DNA of 64,000 bases from Tupaia tana (taxonomy: Eukaryota > Chordata > Mammalia > Scandentia > Tupaiidae), in contig JAKSZU010000007.1 of assembly GCA_026018925.1 (NCBI GenBank), positions 92,892,328 through 92,956,327 on the forward strand, written 5' to 3'. Both the position numbers and the translations under genes were made by a program. Each line of letters opens with the position of its first letter. Position 1 is the first letter of the stretch. The notes under the pieces are model-generated. The model saw only the letters and a program-made list of their open reading frames with translations, had not been told where the DNA came from and did not search any database. This document shows, piece by piece, positions 1 to 16,769 of this stretch.

Positions 1-6773
<6,773 letters not shown>

Positions 6774-6960
6774 CTTGGCCCGGCTTCCCCCGCGTTCCCG
6801 CGACGGACTCTACGTAACGCGCCGTGGGCGTGGCCTTCCGGGGGCGGGGCCTCGGGTGACGTAGCGCCCCGCGCGGGCCCCGCCCTCCGCCAGCGTCCCA
6901 CTCGGCTCCTTCTAGCCGCACTCAGTTTATCCGTGTGGTTTCTGAGCCGCTGTTACATGC
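6774..6960 (-). promoter_or_regulatory. HMGCL: HMGCL CpG-island promoter and 5' UTR
   Basis: A GC-rich, CpG-dense block lies just upstream of the HMGCL start. It holds GC-box-like sites (GGGCGTGGCC at 6826-6835, GGGGGCGGGGCC at 6840-6851) and a CRE half-site TGACGT at 6857-6862. No TATA box is visible. This fits a housekeeping promoter. CpG density also extends into exon 1 and the start of intron 1 (from about 6,590). Confidence 0.75.
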
Positions 6961-7090
6961 CAGGCAAGGTGGGGCGCTAGGAGCAGCAAGATCAATTAAC
7001 CAGCCTCTGGTTTAGAGCCTGGGCTGTGGGAAGACAGAAATTACTCACAGAAATAGTCAGAAAAGTTCTCTCACATGAAGCAGCAGCAGC

Positions 7091-7343
7091 GGGGACCAGC
7101 AGATGGCAATGGTTGCTTACCTGGACCCCCACGTAGGCAATCGCTGTTGGAGGTCAGTCCAGGCGGCTTAAACTCATGCCAGGCGTGTATGCGAGCGTGC
7201 CCAAAATCTGGAGAGGAGGGTGGGGGAGAAGGGATTGCAGTAGGGCCATCCCCCTTGTGGGGTGATTTCTCACTTTCTATCTCTCTGTCTCTCCGGGAAA
7301 CCCACGTACCCTATAGCAAAAATCTTTCTCTAAAAAAAAAAGC
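7091..7343 (+). mobile_element. tRNA-SINE type A
   Basis: GGGGACCAGCAGATGGCAAT to CCCTATAGCAAAAATC. Flanks share AAGCAGCAGC. Confidence 0.9.
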
Positions 7344-7479
7344 AGCAGCACTATTGGGTGCTCGCTGCTGTGAGTCCTCTGTACATATTAACTCGTTCAT
7401 CACGGTTGTCAGGATTCAAACGCACACGATCAACTCCAGGATGGAAACATCGTTTGACTGCATACCTTGAAACCTGGGT

Positions 7480-7575
7480 AAGACGGGTACCAGCAGATAG
7501 CACTCTGGTTACATCGCTGGAGTCCTGGATTTGGTGACGAGACTCACGCTGGGCCCCTGTGCTTGCTGCCCTGAG
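7480..7575 (+). mobile_element. tRNA-SINE type C, head part
   Basis: ACCAGCAGATAGCACTCTGG and a degraded B box, then loss of similarity. Confidence 0.55.
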
Positions 7576-7604
7576 GAAAAGAAATGGAATGCTTAGGACA
7601 GTGT

Positions 7605-7705
7605 GCTTTGTTTTGTTTATTGCCAGAGGGTGTGCGCCCTAGCCAGAGACAGAGGGGGAGAGAGAGAGAGAGAGGAAGCATCCCCGCCCCCCATGGGGCA
7701 CAGTC
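7605..7705 (-). mobile_element. tRNA-SINE type C, 3' part
   Basis: ATTGCCAGAGGGTGTGCGCC to CCCCCATGGGGCACAG only. Confidence 0.6.
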
Positions 7706-7744
7706 AGTGCTTTTCAAACTGCATGTTGTGGCAGTTTGAAATGA

Positions 7745-7985
7745 TTATTTATTTATTTATTTACTTATTGCCAGAGGGACTGCACTTGTCAAAGACACAG
7801 AAAGAAAAAAAAGCATCCCTCATGGTGAATGGTTATACTCAAGCCCTTCTCCATTCCTCACTCTTTTTGGGCACATGCATACCTACCTGGCATGTATTCC
7901 AAGCTGCCAAGTCAGGGGTTCCAACCATGTGATTGGCCATGCGGGATTCAGCTCCTGGAACCACCTGGCCATGGCAAGCCCATGC
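7745..7985 (-). mobile_element. tRNA-SINE type C
   Basis: Diverged full-length relative, with TTGCCAGAGGGACTGCAC and a head-side CCACCTGGCCATGG. Confidence 0.7.
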
Positions 7986-8021
7986 CCTATTCCTTGATCA
8001 TCACATCAATTTAGTGGGCAC

Positions 8022-8222
8022 TATTTTTTTTTAAGAGAGAAAGTGAAAAAACACTCCCTCCCCAGGGATGCCCATGCCATAATCCCTTCTCTATTCTCCT
8101 CTTGGGATTTTGGGCACATGCATGTGCTTGGTATGTATTTCAAGCCACTGGGTCCAAGACTCGAGCTACCCAGTTGGCCATGTGGGACCCAACTGTTTTC
8201 ACCATCATGCCAGTGTCTGGCC
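8022..8222 (-). mobile_element. tRNA-SINE type C
   Basis: AATCCCTTCTCTATTCTCC core and CATGCCAGTGTCTGGCCC head. Imperfect duplication GGGCACYATTTT. Confidence 0.75.
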
Positions 8223-8268
8223 CTTGGGCACCATTTTCTTTTTTAAAGAAATGGAATAAAAAAAAAAA

Positions 8269-8272
8269 TCAC

Positions 8273-8307
<35 letters not shown>

Positions 8308-8308
8308 A
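8269..8308. repeat. (TTTC)n microsatellite
   Basis: Ten or so TTTC units border the tail side of a minus-strand SINE. Confidence 0.85.
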
Positions 8309-8310
8309 TG

Positions 8311-8555
8311 TTAGAGAGATTTTTGCTATAGGGTTTGGGTGCTTGCTGGAGAGACAGAGAGAGACAGAGAATGAGAAATCATCCCCACAGGGGTTGGAGG
8401 CAGGAAATGGCCACACTTCAGTCCCATTTCCTCCATTCTCTAGAGATTTGGAGCACACACCCCCGTGTGAGCTTCAAGCTGCCAGGTTTGCAACTCGAAC
8501 CATAGTTGACTACATGGGCATCCAGCAATGTAACCATTACACCATCTGCTGGTCA
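8311..8555 (-). mobile_element. tRNA-SINE type A, diverged
   Basis: GAGATTTTTGCTATAGGG to CACCATCTGCTGGTCAC. Confidence 0.85.
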
Positions 8556-8701
8556 CACATTTTATAAAAGTAATAAAGCTTAAACACTGCTTTGGGAAAT
8601 GTATTACTACGTCAACCAGATCGCAACATAAAAGAAATTTCTTCCCGTGGGCTGCAATTTAAAAAATATTTGAAGAACACTGCTTTAGAATAGTAGTCCT
8701 C

Positions 8702-8965
8702 GGGACCAGCAGTTAGCGTAATGGCTATGTCGCTGGACTCCCATGTAGTCGACCGCGGTTCGCATCCTGGACCCAGTGGCTTAAAACTCACACCGGGCGT
8801 GTGTGCATGCGTGCCAAAGATCCTGAGAGGAGAATGGAGGAGGCAGCATGACCATCCCCCTGGGGGGTGATTTCTCACTTTCTGTCTCTCTGTCTGGCGA
8901 GTGCATGCGCCCTATAGCAAAAACCTCTCCAAAAAAAAAAAAAAAAAAAGAAAGAAAGAAATAAT
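8702..8965 (+). mobile_element. tRNA-SINE type A
   Basis: GGGACCAGCAGTTAGCGTAA, B box GGTTCGCATCC, long A tail with GAAA units. Confidence 0.93.
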
Positions 8966-8989
8966 GACCATGAATAAAATGAAATAAAG

Positions 8990-9550
8990 AAAAGTAGTAC
9001 TCAGCCTTTTTAGCACCAGGGACTAGTTTTATGGAATTGTTTATCCAGAAACGGGGAGGAGGTGGTGGGGATGGATCTGGGATGGTTCAAGCATCACCTG
9101 TCTGCTGGCGGCCCAGTCCCTGTGAGGTGCTGGCCTGTGGCCAGAGGACTGGGAGCCCTTGTTTTACGAAGATGAAAAGAAGGCCAGGATGCTTGAAGAG
9201 CAGAGAGCGGTTGGGCGGGGACTTCCTGCTAAGACTGAGCAGGTTAGCAGGAACCATACCACAGGGCTTTGGAGAACCATTCATCACATCTATGCTAGCA
9301 GCAGTGCTTCTAAAGGGTTAAAGCAGGAGGCTCTGATTACATCTGCATTTTGTGACTAGTTACTGTGGCTGCTGATAGGTGTCTAACTGGTGTCTCCTGG
9401 GCTTTGGTTTCTCAGGGGAGAAAGAGAAGGCACTGTCTATGTTCAAGGGACTCACATTTTTTTTTTTTAATTGCTAGAGAGATTTACAACGATGTAACTT
9501 TCCTAATGTCATTGAATTATACTCTTGGAAAGGGTTAAATGGTGAATGTT
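8990..9550. other. Intergenic; possible old DNA-transposon-type repeat
   Basis: 9,000-9,115 (CTTTTTAGCACCAGGGACTA, GGGGATGGATCTGGGATGG) resembles a common old mammalian interspersed repeat whose name I cannot assign. The rest shows no gene. Confidence 0.4.
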
Positions 9551-9576
9551 GTATATATATATATATACATATACAT

Positions 9577-9615
<39 letters not shown>

Positions 9616-9624
9616 AACACATAT
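9551..9624. repeat. (TA)n(CA)n microsatellite
   Basis: TA repeats pass into CA repeats. A type A SINE inserted in its right part and duplicated CACACAAACACATAT. Confidence 0.9.
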
Positions 9625-9890
9625 ATTTTTTTTTTTTGGAGAGGTTTTTCGCTATAGGGCGCGTGCGCTCGCCAGACAGACAGAGAGAGACATAGAGACA
9701 GAAAGCAAGAAATCACCCCCCAGTGGGGATGGTCACGCTGCAATCCCTTCTCCTCCATTCTCCTCTCGGGATCTTGGGCACGCACGCACACGCGCCCGGC
9801 GTGAGTTGTAAGCCACCGGGTCCGAGACGCGAACCGCGGTCGACTACGTGGGAGTCCAGCGACATAGCCATTACGCTAACTGCTGGTTCC
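9625..9890 (-). mobile_element. tRNA-SINE type A
   Basis: Near-consensus; exact duplication CACACAAACACATAT (9610-9624, 9891-9905). Confidence 0.95.
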
Positions 9891-10053
9891 CACACAAACA
9901 CATATTTTAAAGAATTATTTTATTTAACTTTATTTTCAGTTTGGTCAGAGAGTGACAGAGGGAGAGAGAGAAAGCATGCAAGAAAGCAAGTCGCCAGATC
10001 CAGGACTGTGGGAGGCTGCGCACCAGCGAATATCGCCGGTTTCTCAGAGAGTA

Positions 10054-11047
10054 AATGAGTGGTCTGCCATGGGTATCTGTTTTGGACCTGCACTCGTTGG
10101 CAGGATGACGTCCCCTCTGGCACTTACTGCATAACTCAAGGGGTTGATTCTGTCTCTGAATTTTAATATTTTTTGTTTTACATCGTCTTGCCATGTGTCC
10201 TAGGTGACTGCATTTAAAACAGTTACCTCGATTATTGCGGTCAAGGAATTGGCATATGGTGTACTCTTGAAGGGCAGCGGCCATGGCCAATCCCTGTTGG
10301 TATGCTGATCCGATCTCTGAACACAGACGTATGTACCCTGTCAGGTCTGTCTTTTTTCTGTGCGGTCTAATGGCTGCCTGACAAGAAGCATTAGCATTTT
10401 CATATGCCAGTTGTTTTACAAAGTCTGTACTTGCATCAGCATTACCGAATATTTTTTCTGACGTGGTAATTAATCGATGTACAAAGTCGGAAAAAGGTTC
10501 ATCAGGCCCTTGTCTAATGTTAGTAAGGGAGGTGCTGAAATCTCCTTTGGCAGGGAGTTTTCTCCAGGTCTTTATGCCTGCCGTATGAATTTGTGAAAAG
10601 AGCCCTGGGTCATACTGCATTTGATTTTCATTGTGCGCATAGTTTCCTTCTCCTATTAACATTTCGGCCGTCCAGCCGTTATTGGCCTGGGCATTGTGGC
10701 GGGCGGTTTCCCTACAAGCCTCTACATATTCTGATTTCCAAAGTAGGTAGTCTCCTGAAAGTGTAGCTCGGGCTAATGTTTGCCAATCAGACAGTGTGAG
10801 CCAGCCCTCGGCAATAGCTTCAACTATAGCTAAGGTATACGGAGCAGTAGCTCCATATTGGGCGACTGCCGCCTTAATTTTTTTACCATTTTAAAGTCAA
10901 ACCCGCTGTGACTGCGCCAAACCTGTCCTTGGGGATCTGTAGTTTCCGTAGCAGGGAATGTCTCAGTCTGTCGTGTGTGATCCCTGAACTAGTTTTGTTT
11001 CTTTGTATTGGTTTTTAGTTTCTCTAATTGTGATATTAGTTCCCGGT

Positions 11048-11096
<49 letters not shown>

Positions 11097-11861
11097 AGAG
11101 GTTTTTGCTATAGGGCACGTGCACTCACCAGACAGACAGAGAGAGAGACAGAGAGACAGAAAGCGAGAAATCACCCCCCCAGAGGGGATGGCCATGCCAC
11201 AATCCCTTCTCCTCCATTCTCCTCTCAGGATCTTGGGCACGCACACACACACGCCCGGCGTGAGTTTAAGCCACCAGGTCTGAGACTCGAACCGCGGTCG
11301 ACTACGTGGGAGTCCAGCGACACAGCCATTACGCTAAGTGCTGGTCCCCCGGTGTTCTTTTTCTAATCAAATTTGTTCTTTTAATTGTTTTATTTCATTA
11401 ATTATTTTTTGTTTTGGGTCAATAAGAGGCGGTGCTGAAGTGGTAGTGTTATAGGGTGGCGGCCGTTTTTTGAAAGACAACCGTTCGGGGTTATTGTATT
11501 TGTCAGCTTCTGCCTCTAGGATTTCCTCCTCTGAACTAGTTGATGACTTGTTTTTCTTTGGCTCTTATAAAGCCTTAAGGTTATTTTTCTTTTTTAGTTT
11601 TTTGGATTTTTTGGGCTTTGTCTCACCTTCGGGGCTTTCAATTTCTCCCTCACTATCTAGGGAAATAAGATCCTCTCCCTGTTCTTTTTCAATTTTAGAA
11701 TTAGCGACCATAGTGGCAAGGGCTTCTTTTAAGTCCTGAATGAATAGTTCCTGCTGACTAAGCTCTTGTTCGTGCTGACTAAGCTCTTGTTCGTGCTGGC
11801 TAAGCTCTTGTCTGTGCTGACTAAGCTCTTGTCCCATTATTACCCTTATTACTTGTCCCAT
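10054..11861 (-). pseudogene. gag: gag remnant of element 1
   Basis: The ATG at 11861 is followed by a glutamine-rich region with four ELSQH-type heptads, encoded by a 21-base tandem repeat at 11754-11834. After a SINE insertion (11056-11347) capsid sequence resumes with a frameshift near 10,890. The major homology region ([16 protein letters not shown]) and two CCHC knuckles ([14 protein letters not shown] and [14 protein letters not shown]) follow. The frame then runs into the inverted LTR end. It is close to element 2 gag in the capsid C-terminus but clearly a different lineage. Not functional. Confidence 0.85.
11056..11347 (-). mobile_element. tRNA-SINE type A inside element 1
   Basis: Exact duplication CCCGGTGTTCTTTT (11042-11055, 11348-11361) in the gag region; very long poly(T). 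Confidence 0.95.
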
Positions 11862-12026
11862 TATTACCTTTATTACTTATAAGTAAGCAACCTTTGTTAC
11901 TCACCAGGAGGATTCTCTGCCGTCCTCCTCTGCGGCCTTTCTTGGGATGATTCTCTGCCATCCCCTCCTGGACGATTCTCTGCCGTCCTTTCTTGGGTGC
12001 TCTTCACTGGATCCTTCGTACTCAGG

Positions 12027-12044
12027 GTCCCTGTTCAGGCGCCA
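12027..12044 (-). other. Primer-binding site, tRNA-Lys3 type (element 1)
   Basis: TGGCGCCTGAACAGGGAC on the minus strand starts two bases after the LTR end. It is complementary to the 3' end of tRNA-Lys(UUU) except for one base (T for C at position 8). This primer class is used by MMTV-type betaretroviruses and lentiviruses. Confidence 0.85.
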
Positions 12045-12046
12045 CA

Positions 12047-12565
12047 TGTCCCGACCCGGGGGACAGTCGAACAGGTTTCCTGAGGGAAAGAGTGAGAGAC
12101 AAGACCAACAACGCAGTGTTACAACTCTTCAGGGTCGTCCGTTTGTTGTGGGCAGCATGGAGACAACACAGTGTCACAACTCTTCAGGGTCTTCAGGGTC
12201 GTCTGGCGATTGTGGGCCAGGGATCATGGTTATATACATGTTGGTGGGCAGTGATTGGTTGAATGAAGGATTGTAAAAGGTGGGTTATGATTGGTTGCTT
12301 TTGTGGACCAATCATGAGGTGCTGGATATGCAAATCTGAGGGATTCTAAGCTCACCGATTTGCTATGGGAAGTGGCCAATCAGAGCATGTTTTTGAAGGT
12401 GAGGTTTTTGAAGGGGAGCCAATTGTGGCCTTTCTGGGAAGTGGCCAATCAGAGTATGGTTTTGAAGGTGAGGTTTTGAAGGGGAGCCAATCATGGCCTT
12501 TGGCATTGTGTAATTGTTTGCTCTCTGAGAAACAGGCGATATTTGCTGGTGCACAGCCTCCCACA
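12047..12565 (-). repeat. LTR of endogenous element 1
   Basis: This 519-bp LTR reads TGTGGGAGG...GGGACA on the minus strand. A 69-bp tandem duplication in U3 (12367-12504) carries two GGCCAAT/ATTGGCC CCAAT boxes. A second short duplication of an ACAACTCTTCAGGGTC motif lies at 12,119-12,215. Confidence 0.85.
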
Positions 12566-12679
12566 CGGGACTTGAACCACGGTTGGCCACGGTGGGAGTC
12601 CAGCACCTTTAACCACGATGCCACCTTGGGGCCTCTATGTTATATGTATTTTACCACAATAAAAAAAAAAGGAATAATA

Positions 12680-12908
12680 AGGGGCTAGTCAATGGCCTAA
12701 TGGTTAAAGCAGTAGGATCCCACATGACCAGCCACATGGTTTGAAGGTTTGAATCCTGGATCTGGTGGACTGAACAGCACATGTGTGTGTATGATTCAGA
12801 TCCCAACAGGAGGCATAACTGGAGGAGAGGGGACTGTGTTGTGACCATGGCCCATGGAGATACTGTCTCCCTCTCCCCCTTTCTCTCTGTCTCTGGACAC
12901 AAATAACT
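12680..12908 (+). mobile_element. tRNA-SINE type C
   Basis: GGGGCTAGTCAATGGCCTAA to CTCTGTCTCTGGACACAAA. Confidence 0.75.
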
Positions 12909-13270
12909 ATAGCCATGGCGGTTCCCAAGTCCTCACCACTCCTCATGGACCACAACCAGCTTCACTCCACCCTGTCTGCCCCCAAAATCACTTGTTGACA
13001 AATTCTGCCAAAGTGAACAACTGACAGCCAAGCTCGAGGTGACTGGCTACAGGAAGGGCAGAGATGTCCCCTGGCTGTTCACAGGGGAGGCCCTGGTACC
13101 AGGCCCATGTCTGGCACTAGATCTGTATTACCCGAAATAGTAATCCTAGCAGCTCTACAAGCCTCAGGGCGCCTTAGCTGGAATCTCATTTTAATCAAGA
13201 TGCTTTCTTTTCTTTGCACTAGAACCTGCCCTTGATGCAAAGCTTATAATAATAGAATACCAGTTGCTTT
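12909..13270. other. Intergenic, nothing recognised
   Basis: Unique sequence without a coding signal or repeat I can name. Confidence 0.5.
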
Positions 13271-13430
13271 GGGGCCAGCAGGTGGTGTGGTGGTTAAGGA
13301 CGCTGGACTCTCACATGGCCGACTGCAGTTTGAGTCCCAGACCTGGTGGCTTGCTTTCTCACTCGCCTACCCCATCCCTCTCTGGTCAAATTAAAATAAA
13401 TAAAGTTAAACAAGATGATTCTTTTTTTAA
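13271..13430 (+). mobile_element. tRNA-SINE type B
   Basis: GGGGCCAGCAGGTGGTGTGG to TAAAGTTAAACAAGATGATTC. Confidence 0.9.
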
Positions 13431-13479
13431 AAAAGAATAGCAGCTACTTTACAGAAAGTGCCATTTATATATTAGTTGT

Positions 13480-13620
13480 AGCATTGGCATGAGGAATCGA
13501 TCACAACTGCGAGATAGATATTGCTCTTTCCATCTTAGAGATGAGGAAGCTGAGGCTGAAGAGACAGGAAATAACTTCCCTAAGATCACGCAGAGTGGCT
13601 AAGTTCAGACCCAGGTCCGA
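13480..13620 (-). mobile_element. MIR
   Basis: AGAGATGAGGAAGCTGAGGC, then AAATAACTTCCCTAAGATCA and GTTCAGACCCAGGTC. Confidence 0.75.
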
Positions 13621-13669
13621 TCAGAGTGTGCTTTGTTGGCTGCATGCTGATACTATTTCTCTCCTTCTT

Positions 13670-13924
13670 TTTCTTCTTTTTTTTTTTTAGAGCGAGTTTT
13701 GCTATAGGTCAAGTGCACTCACTGGAGAGACAGAAACCAAGAAATCACCCCCGGGGGTGGGGGGTAGCCACGCTGCAATCCTTTCTCCTTCATTCTCCTC
13801 TGGGGATTCTGGACACACCTGCACATGCGCCTGGCGTGACTTTTAAGCTGCCAGGTCTGGGACTTGATCCACGGTTGACTACATGGGAATCCATAATGTA
13901 ACCACTATGCTATCTGCTGGTCCC
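13670..13924 (-). mobile_element. tRNA-SINE type A, diverged
   Basis: GAGTTTTGCTATAGGTCAAG to GCTATCTGCTGGTCCC. Confidence 0.88.
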
Positions 13925-13975
13925 ATGGGGAACATACTTCTAAAACCAGTTGTTTTCATGAAAAATGTTTTTTGG

Positions 13976-14188
13976 GGCCGTCAGGTGGTGTAGAGATTAA
14001 GGCACTGGATCCCACATGACTGACTGTGCAGTTTGAGTCCCAGACCCAGTGGCTTGAAAATCATGCTGGGTGCATGTGTGTGTGTGCCCGATATTTCAAG
14101 AGGAGAATAGAGGAGAAGGGATTTTGTCCTGGTCATCCCCATCCACCCACTGGGGGGTGACCTCTCACTTTCTGTCTCTCTCCGATGA

Positions 14189-14200
<12 letters not shown>
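13976..14200 (+). mobile_element. tRNA-SINE type A/C
   Basis: GGGGCCGTCAGGTGGTGTAG to CTCTCTCCGATGAG; 3' end replaced by an expanding GT/AT repeat, with a B-like tail at 14,290-14,325. Confidence 0.8.
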
Positions 14201-14243
<43 letters not shown>

Positions 14244-14280
14244 CTTTATATATATATCGATATATGTCTATAGAAATATA
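14186..14280. repeat. (GT)n(AT)n microsatellite
   Basis: GT repeats then AT repeats grow from the CT-rich end of a SINE. Related TATA/ATAG simple sequence continues to about 14,280. Confidence 0.85.
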
Positions 14281-14410
14281 TAGATATAGATATACTGAAA
14301 TAAAGTTAAATAAATTATTCTTTAATATCTATAGGCATATATAAAGTTTATATACACACACACACACATATATAAAGTAATAAAAGCAGATGACCTCTCT
14401 TCTGCAAGTT

Positions 14411-14540
14411 GGATTTTTTTTTTTTTAATTTTAGAGATAGGTTCTTGCCATGTTGCCCAGACCAGCCCTGAACTCACAGTACTCCTGTCTCAGCCTCCCC
14501 ATTAGCTGGGATTGCAGGTGTGTAACACCATCCCTAGCAG
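14411..14540 (-). mobile_element. 7SL-derived SINE fragment (FLAM/Alu-like monomer)
   Basis: The plus strand reads as antisense Alu: T-run, then GAGATAGGTTCTTGCC, GTTGCCCAGACC and CCTGTCTCAGCCTCCC, with GCTGGGATTGCAGGTGTG after. It is a single monomer, diverged. 7SL SINEs are restricted to Euarchontoglires, so this helps place the host. Confidence 0.8.
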
Positions 14541-14741
14541 AAATAATGACTAAGACTAACACCTGCTGTTCTGCAAGGAGCTGGGAGTGTGGTAGTGGAC
14601 ATTTTACTCTAGTGGAACTGTGTCAGTGTTAACTTTTATGAACGTTCATGACTGGACCATAAGGCAAATTTCAAAGAATTGGTGCCATACGTATCCCGTT
14701 AATTAACCATAATATATTATGTTAGAAATAGCAGAATTTTT

Positions 14742-14903
14742 GGAACTGGCAGGTGGCATGGTGGTTAAGGGTGCTGAACTCCCACATGGCCGACTGCAGT
14801 TTGAGTCCTGGATCTGGTGATTTGCTCTCTCACTTTCTCTCTCTCTGGTCAGATTAAAATAAATAAATAAATAAAGTTAAATAAAATAATTCTTTTTAAA
14901 AAG
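14742..14903 (+). mobile_element. tRNA-SINE type B
   Basis: GGAACTGGCAGGTGGCATGG to AAAATAATTC; flanks share AGAATTTTT. Confidence 0.9.
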
Positions 14904-14939
14904 AATAGAATTTTTTGAATTATTTTATTTTATTATTAT

Positions 14940-15109
14940 TTTAGAATTATTTAATTTTATTTATTTATTCATTTATTTTAATTTGATGAGAGAGACACAC
15001 ACACAGAGAAAGACACAGAGAGAAAGCAAGCCACCAGGTCTGGGACTCGAACCATGGTCAACTACATGGGAGTGCCCAGTGCCTTAATCATCACGCCACT
15101 TGCTGGCCC
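14940..15109 (-). mobile_element. tRNA-SINE type B
   Basis: TTAGAATTATTTAATTTTAT tail to CACGCCACTTGCTGGCCC head. Confidence 0.88.
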
Positions 15110-15112
15110 TGG

Positions 15113-15262
15113 AATTATTTTATTTAACTTTATTTAAATTTGGCCAGAGAGGGAGACAGAGTGAGAGAGAGAGAGAGAGAAAGTGAGAAAGCAAGCTACC
15201 AGGTCCAGGACTTGAACTACAGTCAGCTAGCATCCTTAGTCACCATGCCACCTGCTGGCCCC
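15113..15262 (-). mobile_element. tRNA-SINE type B
   Basis: Directly behind the previous copy; GAATTATTTTATTTAACTTT to CATGCCACCTGCTGGCCCC. Confidence 0.9.
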
Positions 15263-15436
15263 AGAAATAATAGAACTTTATGTTTGGAAATTATGAAAAG
15301 GAAAAAAAAATAACTCATGAGTCAAATGAAAAAATCATAATTGAAATTATGATACTTATAACTGAATGATAATGAAAATATATAAAAAACCTTAAAGGCA
15401 GCTGAAAATTAGTGAACAAAGATTTTTCTTTTCTTC

Positions 15437-15680
15437 TTTTAACAGATTTATGGCATGTGCACTCACTGGAGAGACACACAGAGAGAGACAGAAAGTGAAA
15501 AATCACCCCCCCAGGGGAGATGGCCACACCACAATCCCTTTCCCTCAATTCTCCTCTTGGGATCGTGGGCATGCACGCACACACACCCAGCATGAGTTTC
15601 AAGTCACTGGGTCCAGGACTCGAACCACGGTCGACCATGTGGGAGTTTAGCACCTTAACCACGACAATACCTACTTGCCC
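15437..15680 (-). mobile_element. tRNA-SINE type A
   Basis: AGATTTATGGCATGTGCACT to ACAATACCTACTTGCCCC; flanks share TGAACAAAG. Confidence 0.85.
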
Positions 15681-16028
15681 CATGAACAAAGTTTTTAACT
15701 CTAAAGAGGAGAAAACAACAACAGGAAAAAGCTAAAAGTAAAATGAAAGATAAAAAAGGGTAGATATTTGAATAAAATAAGAGATAAATTACAACGAGAT
15801 CATCATTTAAAAATGTTTTTTCAGAATACAAATAAAATTTATTGTACAAAATTAAGGCATTCATATTTCATTATTCACTAAGGCTAAAGACTAATTTTTT
15901 TAAGTCCTTCACAAAAATTTCACTTTCATTTTCTCTCCGTCTCCAACTATGAAAATGACCTGGGCAAGTGTTATCAAAACAAACACTATAAATAGCACCA
16001 AGTCCTTTTTAGAGGACTCTTCTGAAAG

Positions 16029-16698
16029 CTATTTCTTGGCGTAGGTGATCTTCATAGCATGCGATGCTGTGATCTTAAATCCTTGCAAAGCATCCCTGGC
16101 AGCTCCAGCCTGCCCATCGTTCTCAAACTCAACAAAAGCAATGTCGTGTCTCAGGTACCAAACGTGCTTCCTTGAAGCCAGGGAACTGATTGAACAGCAT
16201 GGATAACGTCATCTCGTTAGTCTCTTCTGGTAAATTATTAAGGAACAAAATATAGTTTGGAGCGTAATCAGGAACCTGAGGATTTGGTGTTGAATTTCCT
16301 TGGGTATTAGCTGGAGTTGGTGTTCCCTGGCCAGGTTTTTTGTTTGCGTTTGTGGCAGCCTGTTCCACAGTTTGGGCTCTCTTCTTTTCTTTTTTCTTCT
16401 CTTTGTCAGCAAAAGTGCCACGCATTTTAGATATTATATCAGAGTCTGTTTTTGCATACTGGATTCGCATTGGTTTACCATAAAAAGGAAACCCTTGTAA
16501 CTGTCTCAAAGCGTTCGTGGATGAGCCCAATTCCTTAAATATAATGATTGCCTGCCCCTCATCTCCATGGTCTTTACAGCCACTATATCTGCCACATGGC
16601 CAAACAGAAAAAAGGGCATACAGAGATCTCTTCAATTCTTTTTTAATTTTGTCATTCATATTATTGATATAAATTGTATGATTTGGTCGGATATCCAC
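16029..16698 (-). pseudogene. SNRPB2: SNRPB2 (U2B'') processed pseudogene
   Basis: This is an intronless copy of the U2 snRNP protein B''. The reading matches from [20 protein letters not shown] through both RNA-recognition motifs to the end MKITYAKK at 16031-16029. Breaks: the start ATG is GTG at 16698-16696, a short deletion and frame disturbance lie within RRM1 (about 16,590), and a frameshift sits in RRM2 near 16,140 (after [10 protein letters not shown]). The 5' UTR continues to about 16,740, and likely 3' UTR runs down to about 15,690. It is a dead retrocopy lying between HMGCL and FUCA1. Confidence 0.93.
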
Positions 16699-16769
16699 GT
16701 TTGGGTTAGACTCTTCAGCCAAGAGACAGTAGAGAATCTGAGGCCTACGCGTCTCCCGTAGGAATTGCT

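Larger units (their letters stand above)
10007..12565 (-). mobile_element. Betaretrovirus-like endogenous element 1, gag-only, with U3 termini at both ends
   Basis: This defective provirus lies inside a type B SINE and is flanked by a 6-base duplication (CAGGAC 10001-10006, CGGGAC 12566-12571; the SINE reads continuously across it). On the minus strand, in order, it has an LTR (12047-12565), a Lys3-like primer site, a gag leader, a gag start at 11861, capsid and nucleocapsid remnants down to about 10,054. It then has 45 bases that are the first bases of the LTR in the opposite orientation (10007-10051). A normal provirus would show the LTR end TGTCCC at 10007; instead it shows TGTGGGAGGCTG, the U3 start. 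There is no pro, pol or env. A type A SINE sits inside. Confidence 0.85.
9908..12634 (-). mobile_element. tRNA-SINE type B, split by endogenous element 1
   Basis: 3' half is 9908-10006 and head half is 12566-12634. Together they form one complete type B copy, which fixes the outer limits of the retroviral insertion. Confidence 0.9.

Noticed and set aside
8702..8780. tRNA gene candidates with A and B boxes
   Set aside because: These promoter boxes are the heads of SINEs repeated about 90 times; no cloverleaf with paired acceptor stem is seen.
11046..11366. Many 60-110 codon frames overlapping SINEs on both strands
   Set aside because: The same peptide patterns (for example GDGHAAIPSPPFSS) recur at dozens of SINE copies, so they are SINE translations rather than genes.
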